Shown here: positions 5,232-10,220 of the stretch, piece by piece
How the letters are laid out: every line of letters begins with the position of its first letter
Position numbering within the stretch: the stretch's first letter is position 1
From: a bacterium
Lineage (GTDB): Bacteria > JAHJDO01
DNA length: 10,220 nucleotides
Assembly (NCBI GenBank): GCA_030631525.1
Contig: DAOVKY010000012.1
Location: 1 to 10,220, forward strand
Reading direction: 5' to 3'
Notes under the pieces: generated by a model
The model's input: the letters and a program-made list of their open reading frames with translations, nothing else
Told to the model about the DNA's origin: nothing
Databases searched by the model: none
Position numbers and translations under genes: made by a program

Positions 5232-6676
5232 GTTTGGATATGTGGAATCTTAGAGGCGGACAGTGCAAATATCTTAGTGAAGATGGAATTCGCAAAATAC
5301 ATCTATCATCATTAAAATTACTCGAGAAGACAGGTTGCATCTTCAAAGATAAGCTGGCATTAGGGATATTTGAGGATGCTGGAGCAAAGGTTGATTATAA
5401 AAGCGAAACCGTACGAATTCCTGCGCATCTTGTTGAACAGGCAATTAAAAAAGCGCCGTCTTCAGTTCTATTGGCAGGTAGAGATAAAAAATATGACATC
5501 ATTCTTGAGGAAAACAGGGTATATTTTGGAACAGGAAGCGTTGCAATAAACGTACTGGATCTGGAAACTGCTAAACATCGGCGAGCAGTAAAAAAGGATG
5601 TGTACGATTTTGCCCGATTGATAGACGCTTTAGAACATGTAAATTTTTACAAGGTTATTGTAAGTCCCTCTGACGTTCCGTCAGAATTAATTGAGCGGCA
5701 TATGGCAGATGCAGCCTTTAATGGAACAACAAAACACTTCTCTATTAGCGCTTATAGCCATGAGGGCGCAAAGGATCTTATAAAGATGGGAGAGATAGTT
5801 GCTGGGGGAATGGACAATCTTAGAAAGCGTCCTCTGCTTTCTATTAATGTTTTAAGCATAACTCCTCTGATGTTTGATCCAAAGAGTATCAAAATTTTAA
5901 TAGAAGTGGCCAAATCCGGGATTCCTCTTATAATTGCTGCTGAACCTCAGGCTGGAACAACTGCTCCTGTGACTATAGCTGGAGCAGTAGTACTCCAAAA
6001 TGCAGAATCACTAGCAGGGATTGTGCTTGCTCAACTCATAAACCCGGGGACACCAGTATTATGTGGTTCAGTTGGGTCAATTGCTGATATGAGAACCGGT
6101 CAATATGCTTCTGGGGCTGTGGAATTAGGAATTATAAACGCCATAGCTGGTCAAATGGCACAATTCTATAAGATACCAATTTATAGCACAGGAGGCATGA
6201 GTGATGCCAAAATACCCGATATTCAATCCGGGTATGAAAAGGGACTTCAGACACTCTTGGTGGCATTATCCGGAGCTAACTATATTCATGACGCAGTAGG
6301 ACTATTGGAGTTTTGTCTAACCGCAAGTTATGAACAGGTAGTAATTGATGATGAAATCTGCGGTATGGTAGCAAGAGTACTTAAAGGAATCTCACTTGAT
6401 GAGGAAATGATAGGCTTGGATTTAATTGATGACGTTGGACCTGGTGGAAATTTCTTGGCAGAATCACATACCTTGAAGCATTTTAAAAAAGAACATTTTT
6501 TCCCCAAGATTAGCAACAGGCAAACAAGGCAGATGTGGGAGGAAAACGGAAAACAGACTACTGTTCAAGTAGCTAGAGAAAAGGCGATGAGTATCCTGAG
6601 AGAACACTCTCCAGTTCCACTGGATAAAGATGTAAAGAAAGAGTTAAGCAATGTGATAAAACATGCAGAAAAATAA
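5228..6676 (+). CDS. MttB-superfamily methyltransferase, non-pyrrolysine type
   Basis: Family members take a methyl group from a quaternary or tertiary amine (trimethylamine, glycine betaine, proline betaine, carnitine and others) and pass it to a cob(I)alamin carrier protein. The 482 residues match full family length. The C-terminal half carries typical segments: EPQAGTTAPVTIAGAVV, then GGMSDAKIPDIQSGYEK (322-338), GANYIHDAVGLLEF and LTASYEQVVIDDEI. Methanogen MttB reads an in-frame UAG as pyrrolysine near residue 334; here that region is sense-coded (Ser at 334) and no internal stop occurs, so it belongs with the MtgB-type enzymes. A strong AAAGGAG (5214-5220) precedes the ATG. It overlaps the membrane protein by 4 bp and the deacylase by 14 bp. 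No corrinoid protein, second methyltransferase or reductive activase gene is present in the window. Substrate unknown. Confidence 0.92.
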   Translation: MSLDMWNLRGGQCKYLSEDGIRKIHLSSLKLLEKTGCIFKDKLALGIFEDAGAKVDYKSETVRIPAHLVEQAIKKAPSSVLLAGRDKKYDIILEENRVYFGTGSVAINVLDLETAKHRRAVKKDVYDFARLIDALEHVNFYKVIVSPSDVPSELIERHMADAAFNGTTKHFSISAYSHEGAKDLIKMGEIVAGGMDNLRKRPLLSINVLSITPLMFDPKSIKILIEVAKSGIPLIIAAEPQAGTTAPVTIAGAVVLQNAESLAGIVLAQLINPGTPVLCGSVGSIADMRTGQYASGAVELGIINAIAGQMAQFYKIPIYSTGGMSDAKIPDIQSGYEKGLQTLLVALSGANYIHDAVGLLEFCLTASYEQVVIDDEICGMVARVLKGISLDEEMIGLDLIDDVGPGGNFLAESHTLKHFKKEHFFPKISNRQTRQMWEENGKQTTVQVAREKAMSILREHSPVPLDKDVKKELSNVIKHAEK

Positions 6677-7175
6677 GAAGTCTTATTATAAAACAAAGGC
6701 AACTCAATTATTAGATTCTAAAGGAATAAAATGTAAGTTTTTGCCGCATAAAAAAGCTGTTTTCACTTGTGAAGATGCCGCAAAAGAAAGAAACGTTCCT
6801 TTGGATGAAATGATAAAATGTATTCTCCTTGTGGACAAACACAAAAATTATTTTTTAGCGTGTGTTACTGCTGATAGGAGATTAGATACACGGAAGATAA
6901 GAAGTATGAGGGGATGCTCAAGACTGAGTTTCGCATCTAAGCAGGAAATAAAAGAGATAACAGGTTATGAAATTGGAGCAATTCCTCCCTTAGCATTGCA
7001 GAAAGATATTGCAATTATTTTTGATGAGTTTATTCTAAGAAAGAAGAAAGTAAATATTAGTTCAGGAGATACAAGATTCGGGCTTGAATTAAGTCCAAAA
7101 GATTTGGTTGTTTTGGTAAGACCAAGAATCGGGAATATAGCCAGCTTAGGAATATTAGAAGATAAACTATTATGA
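6663..7175 (+). CDS. YbaK/ProX-type aminoacyl-tRNA deacylase
   Basis: A stand-alone editing domain of 170 residues, the usual size. Relatives hydrolyse misacylated tRNAs such as Cys-tRNAPro or Ala-tRNAPro. Family marks are the conserved Lys in MIKCILLVD (K52), the segment DRRLDTRKIR, the glycine loop GYEIGAIPPLA (101-111) and the SGD/ELSPKDL region (134-148) near the C-terminus. The start at 6663 lies inside the end of the methyltransferase gene (14-bp overlap) without a clear ribosome site, suggesting translational coupling; its own end overlaps the racemase start by 4 bp. In this operon it could clear tRNAs charged with an unusual amino acid released by demethylation, but that is inference. 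The amino-acid and tRNA specificity cannot be told from sequence. Confidence 0.88.
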   Translation: MQKNKKSYYKTKATQLLDSKGIKCKFLPHKKAVFTCEDAAKERNVPLDEMIKCILLVDKHKNYFLACVTADRRLDTRKIRSMRGCSRLSFASKQEIKEITGYEIGAIPPLALQKDIAIIFDEFILRKKKVNISSGDTRFGLELSPKDLVVLVRPRIGNIASLGILEDKLL

Positions 7176-7873
7176 ATTGGAAAACAGCAGGAATTTTAGG
7201 AGGTATGGGCATTGATGTTACAGCTGAATTACTGACTAGGATTATTGATGCAACCGGAGCAGAGAAAGAACAAGACCATATCCCTGTTATTATCAATCAT
7301 AATCCCAAAATACCTGATCGAACTCAGGCTATTGTGTATGGAGGAGAAGATCCTTTGCCTTTACTAAAGTCATCTCTAGAGGTGCTCACAAAAGCAGAAG
7401 TCGCTTTTATTGCTATCCCGTGTAATACAGCTCACTATTATTACGACGCTATGCAGGAAGCTACATCTATCCCTATAATACATATGCTAAAAGAAGTCGT
7501 TAATAAGTGCTTATCAATAAAAAGTGATTTGAAGAATGTAGGAGTTATGGCAACTAAAGGCACAGTAAATACTGGTCTATACCAGAAACTATTTTTAGAA
7601 AAAAAGGTAAATGTAATCTTGCCAAATAAAAATGATCAGGAAATAGTTATGAATAATATAATGCGAATTAAAGCAAGAGAAAATTTAACTAATGTTACTA
7701 GAGATTTTGTGCGTATTGCTAATGAACTTATAAGTTACAAAGCAGAAATTATTATACTCGGATGCACAGATATCTCTTTAGCAATAAAAGACGGCGATTT
7801 GGAAGTACCTATAGTAGATTCTCTTTCTGTTTTGGCAGAAAAAGTAGTTAATTTAGCTTTGAGAAGCAAATAA
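7172..7873 (+). CDS. Aspartate/glutamate racemase family protein
   Basis: Cofactor-independent racemases use two cysteines to move the alpha proton of an amino acid. The 233 residues show both: PCNTAH (C84) and GCTD (C198), along with the N-terminal GGMG loop (10-13) and NHNPKIPDRTQAI, typical of the aspartate racemase branch. The second motif reads GCTD where GCTE is usual, and the first reads GGMGID where GGMGP is usual. The substrate may therefore differ from aspartate, and related hydantoin racemases and maleate isomerases share the fold. The ATG overlaps the deacylase stop (ATGA). As the last of four overlapping genes it probably processes an amino acid produced or imported by the cassette. 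Family confidence is high, substrate confidence low. Confidence 0.9.
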   Translation: MNWKTAGILGGMGIDVTAELLTRIIDATGAEKEQDHIPVIINHNPKIPDRTQAIVYGGEDPLPLLKSSLEVLTKAEVAFIAIPCNTAHYYYDAMQEATSIPIIHMLKEVVNKCLSIKSDLKNVGVMATKGTVNTGLYQKLFLEKKVNVILPNKNDQEIVMNNIMRIKARENLTNVTRDFVRIANELISYKAEIIILGCTDISLAIKDGDLEVPIVDSLSVLAEKVVNLALRSK

Positions 7874-7875
7874 TT

Positions 7876-7941
7876 ATGGACAAAGATTGCAGAAACTATT
7901 TTAGCAAAAAAGATTATCTTTATAGGAGGGAAATAGCATGA
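7876..7941 (+). CDS. Possible 21-codon ORF coupled to the deacetylase gene
   Basis: A short frame starts at the ATG at 7876 and ends with a TGA that overlaps the next gene's ATG (ATGA). The predicted 21-residue peptide is highly charged (for example SKKDYLYRREIA at its C-terminal end). A weak GAGAAG lies 9 bases upstream. The ribosome site of the next gene lies inside it, so translation of this frame could affect that gene. No homologue is recognised; it may simply be chance in a 64-bp gap. Confidence 0.3.
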   Translation: MDKDCRNYFSKKDYLYRREIA

Positions 7942-8645
7942 GGCAGAAATGGTTGATTATAGCTGCTCATCCGGATGACGAATCAAAAGCTTCAGGTCTT
8001 ATTTTTAAAGAAAGGAAGCCTGAAGATGAGGTAATTGTGATGGTAATGCGTCTTTGCGGCGAAGGAATTCCACTTGATCGGAAAAGCTGGACAAGGGAGG
8101 AAGCCATAGTTAAAAGATCTGCTGAAATGAAAGAAGCTGCGATTCACCTTGGAGCCAGTGTGCGTTGGTGGCTCCAACCTAGTCCAACAAATGAAAATAT
8201 AGTTAAAACGCCAAAAACAGTAGAGAAAATGATAAGAATCTTGAAAGAGATAGGGCCAACCCGGATTATAACCCATTTTGGCAAGGAGGATGTTCATCCA
8301 GATCATGTTGGCACTGCTGAATTAGTAGAGACAGCGGTGGAACAACTTAACTTTTCTCATGAATTAATAATTTACTTCTTTGACGAACCTGCTCTAGAAC
8401 AGAAAACTTTTACTCCAAATCATTATGTTGATATTTCTGATTCGTCTATACTGGCATCCTGTCTTTGGTCTCGCTGCGTTCATAGAAGCCAAATAAATCT
8501 TGGCATACTGAGAAAATATTTAATACGATATAAGGAGTATGGGCAAAAAATCGGAGCAGAATATGCAATGGCTTATATGGATGTAGTGTCGGGAAAAGTG
8601 GCAAAAGAAAAGTTTATGGTTACTGGAGGGAGGAAACTATGTTGA
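7938..8645 (+). CDS. PIG-L/LmbE-family zinc-dependent deacetylase
   Basis: Enzymes of this family remove acetyl groups from N-acetylglucosamine derivatives (GlcNAc-inositol, bacillithiol and mycothiol precursors, antibiotic sugars and other amides). The 235 residues are a normal length. The zinc motif AHPDDE is at residues 10-15 (H11 and D14 as expected ligands, D13 as the catalytic-type Asp), and HPDH at 120-123 provides the third ligand (H123). The conserved R60 with E63, and the LGA segment that follows, also fit. An excellent ribosome site, AGGAGGG (7924-7930), sits 7 bases before the ATG. It follows the racemase by 64 bp and overlaps the pilin-like gene by 7 bp. The exact substrate is unknown; neighbours hint at cell-surface carbohydrate or a thiol cofactor, but nothing in the sequence decides it. 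Confidence 0.92.
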   Translation: MRQKWLIIAAHPDDESKASGLIFKERKPEDEVIVMVMRLCGEGIPLDRKSWTREEAIVKRSAEMKEAAIHLGASVRWWLQPSPTNENIVKTPKTVEKMIRILKEIGPTRIITHFGKEDVHPDHVGTAELVETAVEQLNFSHELIIYFFDEPALEQKTFTPNHYVDISDSSILASCLWSRCVHRSQINLGILRKYLIRYKEYGQKIGAEYAMAYMDVVSGKVAKEKFMVTGGRKLC

Positions 8646-9295
8646 GTAAAATAAGACGGGTTTGGGGAAGCAGGAGCTGTTTCACGCTTATTGAGCTTTT
8701 GGTTGTGATAGCCATCATAGCTCTGCTTGCATCGCTATTATTACCAGCTCTTACTAACGCAAGAGAGATGGCAAGAAGGATAAAATGTGTGAGTAATTTG
8801 AGACAGATTGGGTTGGCGATAACAATGTATGCCGATGACTATGACGGGTGGGTTCCGCATCGCGACGCTATTCACAACCCAAGTGCAAACTTGAATGATT
8901 TGGGTTACCTTAAGACAAATCTGCTAAGCAGAGGAAATAATGTTTGGGTATGTCCAAGTTCAAGCAAGGAAGAGAGCGAATGTTCATGGGGTCGTTATAG
9001 AAGTCTGGGCTATGAAATATGTATGGGGTACATAAACGTTACTAAGCCACGAAAGCTTACACATTTTAAATACCCGGCAAGAACAGCTGTTGTAGGTGAT
9101 TCTTCTATCTACAGTAGTAATAGTATGTACGATTATGGGATGGCTTATCTCGGGACTGGTAGTAATGAAATAAGCTGCTCCCGGCATTCAGGAGGATTTA
9201 ATATACTCTTTATGGATGGACATACTCAATGGTTTCCTAGTTACGCTAAATATTGTTCCTATTATGATTTGAGCTGGTTAGAGTGGGGATGGTAA
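8639..9295 (+). CDS. Type IV pilin-like protein with prepilin N-terminus and H-X9-DG motif
   Basis: A 218-residue surface or pseudopilin-like protein. A short basic leader (residues 1-14) precedes FTLIELLVVIAIIALLASLLLPAL, the class III prepilin signal: cleavage is expected between C14 and F15, with the conserved Glu at mature position 5 (E19). The -1 residue is Cys instead of the usual Gly. The rest is a soluble domain ending with H183-X9-D193-G194, a signature seen in very large paralogous families in Planctomycetes, Lentisphaerae and Omnitrophica. These are often annotated as prepilin or DUF1559-like proteins of uncertain role. Several cysteines (in VCPSSS, ESECSW, EICMG, ISCSRH) could form disulfides. 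It overlaps the deacetylase gene by 7 bp, with GGAGG-rich sequence just upstream of the ATG. Confidence 0.9.
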   Translation: MLSKIRRVWGSRSCFTLIELLVVIAIIALLASLLLPALTNAREMARRIKCVSNLRQIGLAITMYADDYDGWVPHRDAIHNPSANLNDLGYLKTNLLSRGNNVWVCPSSSKEESECSWGRYRSLGYEICMGYINVTKPRKLTHFKYPARTAVVGDSSIYSSNSMYDYGMAYLGTGSNEISCSRHSGGFNILFMDGHTQWFPSYAKYCSYYDLSWLEWGW

Positions 9296-9334
9296 GATGA
9301 AGTATACTAATAATTGAAGAAGGGAGAAAAGAAA

Positions 9335-10220
9335 ATGAGCAGGTTAATAAAGTCTGTGGTGCTGTTATCGAGTGTGATATTACTTTTCGGAAGTTTTGCA
9401 GATATAAAGGCTGATTGTCGTCTCTCAGAGATAGCTGATGATGCTGGTAAGACAGCAATTATCATGGAGAATAGTTTTTTAAAGCTAATCTTTGAACCAT
9501 CTCATGGCGGCAGATGCTCAAGCTTAATCTTAAAAGGAAGCAAGGATTTGGTCTGGTGGGGACCACCGCAAAAGATATATGGAGGGGTATTTGAGGACCA
9601 TTTCTGGCAACAAAAATATCCGGGAGATTATACTGACAGAGAGTATAAATATGAGGTTGTAGCAAATAGCCCAGAGATAGTTAGTTTGAAACTTTCCGCT
9701 ATTGGAGAAGGCAGTATCTTCAATGGGATAAAGATAGAGAAAACTATTTCTATCTATAAGGATAAAAGTTATATAGATGCAGACTACAAAATAAAGAATG
9801 TTCTACCAACAGCGACTGCCAGACCTTTAAGATTCGGTTTCTGGATGCATAATATCTTAAGGGCGGGAGGACCAGGAAGCGCAGAAAATAATACGTACTA
9901 CGCCCCAACTACCAATGGGATAAGGAGAATAAGATATAAACCTGGTACTTCCAAAGGAGATTTATATGAATATCAACCCGCAAGAGGCTGGAGCGGTGTG
10001 ATAGGGGACTCAAAAACGGGTGTAGCCTGTCTCTTTGATTATAGATATTTAAAATTTCTTTATTGGTGTATCGATTCAACAGAATATCCCTCTTTAGAAT
10101 GGCAATATAATCTAGTGGAGGTAGCTCCGGGAGAAAGTTTCAATACCCATATCAGGCTTATTCCTTTTAAGGGCCTTTCCTCAATAGAAGGAGCTGGAGA
10201 TATTCTTGTTGGCTCTATTA
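9335..10220 (+). CDS. Secreted protein with galactose-mutarotase-like fold features, 3'-truncated by window end
   Basis: The frame starts at the ATG at 9335, with AGGGAG at 9321-9326 as ribosome site, and stays open to the window end: 295 codons without a stop. A signal peptide covers about residues 1-22 or 1-26 (basic MSRLIK, then a hydrophobic core), with SFA or IKA as possible SPase I sites; no lipobox is seen. The mature part begins like the beta-sandwich of the aldose-1-epimerase/galactose-mutarotase superfamily: NSFLKLIFEPSHGGRCSSL (47-64), then VWWGPP and GGVFEDHFW (83-91). Later come TISIYKDKSYIDADYKIKN and RFGFWMHN. I do not recognise a specific family; catalytic activity, sugar binding or a structural role are all possible. 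It lies 39 bp after the pilin-like gene, probably in the same transcript. Confidence 0.85.
   Translation, partial: MSRLIKSVVLLSSVILLFGSFADIKADCRLSEIADDAGKTAIIMENSFLKLIFEPSHGGRCSSLILKGSKDLVWWGPPQKIYGGVFEDHFWQQKYPGDYTDREYKYEVVANSPEIVSLKLSAIGEGSIFNGIKIEKTISIYKDKSYIDADYKIKNVLPTATARPLRFGFWMHNILRAGGPGSAENNTYYAPTTNGIRRIRYKPGTSKGDLYEYQPARGWSGVIGDSKTGVACLFDYRYLKFLYWCIDSTEYPSLEWQYNLVEVAPGESFNTHIRLIPFKGLSSIEGAGDILVGSI

Noticed and set aside
5659..5677. Short inverted repeat TCTGAC/GTCAGA in the methyltransferase gene
   Set aside because: Six-base arms in ordinary coding sequence; no regulatory context.
6180..6240. Possible pyrrolysine (in-frame UAG) in the MttB homologue
   Set aside because: The region was read codon by codon and contains only sense codons; the gene runs uninterrupted to its TAA.
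8149..8177. Hairpin with 8-bp arms TTGGAGCC/GGCTCCAA inside the deacetylase gene
   Set aside because: It falls in a normal coding stretch (HLGASVRWWLQ), with a 13-base loop and no T-run; an arm this short is expected by chance in 10 kb.
1..10220. tRNA, rRNA, CRISPR array or riboswitch
   Set aside because: No cloverleaf-like segments, repeated spacer pattern or recognisable riboswitch core was found on either strand by eye; intergenic gaps are mostly too short to hold them.

Overview
The window looks like chromosomal DNA of an uncultured, low-GC Gram-negative-type bacterium, probably of the Planctomycetes-Verrucomicrobia-Lentisphaerae or Omnitrophica group. This is inference. It rests on the housekeeping order tyrA-aroA-cmk-plsC, on a prepilin-like protein with an FTLIELLVVIAII helix and an H-X9-DG signature (common in those phyla), on a non-pyrrolysine MttB-family methyltransferase, and on tightly overlapping genes. 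No rRNA, tRNA or CRISPR array was seen.

Region 1 (1-3480, + strand) is a compact housekeeping run. It holds the C-terminal 281 residues of a prephenate/arogenate dehydrogenase (tyrA; the start lies before the window), a class II EPSP synthase (aroA), cytidylate kinase (cmk, TTG start inside the end of aroA) and a PlsC-type acyltransferase (ATGA overlap with cmk). A near-perfect 31-bp palindrome lies inside the plsC coding sequence.

Region 2 (3481-3930) is a scar without an intact gene. It carries an antisense remnant of the lipid II flippase gene murJ: the N-terminus is fused in frame to a piece from roughly 100 residues further on, and the rest is missing. The breakpoint supplies the stop codon of plsC. 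On the other side, a strong bulged hairpin overlaps the stop codon of the next gene and resembles an IS200/IS605 end or a terminator.

Region 3 (3930-7873) is the most distinctive part. A LysR-type regulator faces a four-gene cassette whose members overlap by 4-14 bp: a small three-helix PQ-loop/SemiSWEET-like membrane protein, an MttB-superfamily methyltransferase without an amber codon, a YbaK/ProX-type aminoacyl-tRNA deacylase and an Asp/Glu racemase. The divergent promoters overlap and are flanked by a 9-bp inverted repeat. My reading is a regulated cassette for import and demethylation of a quaternary amine, probably an amino-acid betaine, with the deacylase and racemase handling the amino-acid product. 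No corrinoid protein or methyl acceptor gene is present nearby.

Region 4 (7874-10220) follows in the same direction: a possible 21-codon ORF, a PIG-L/LmbE-type zinc deacetylase, a type IV-pilin-like protein, and a secreted protein resembling the galactose-mutarotase fold that runs off the window end. These suggest cell-surface or carbohydrate functions.
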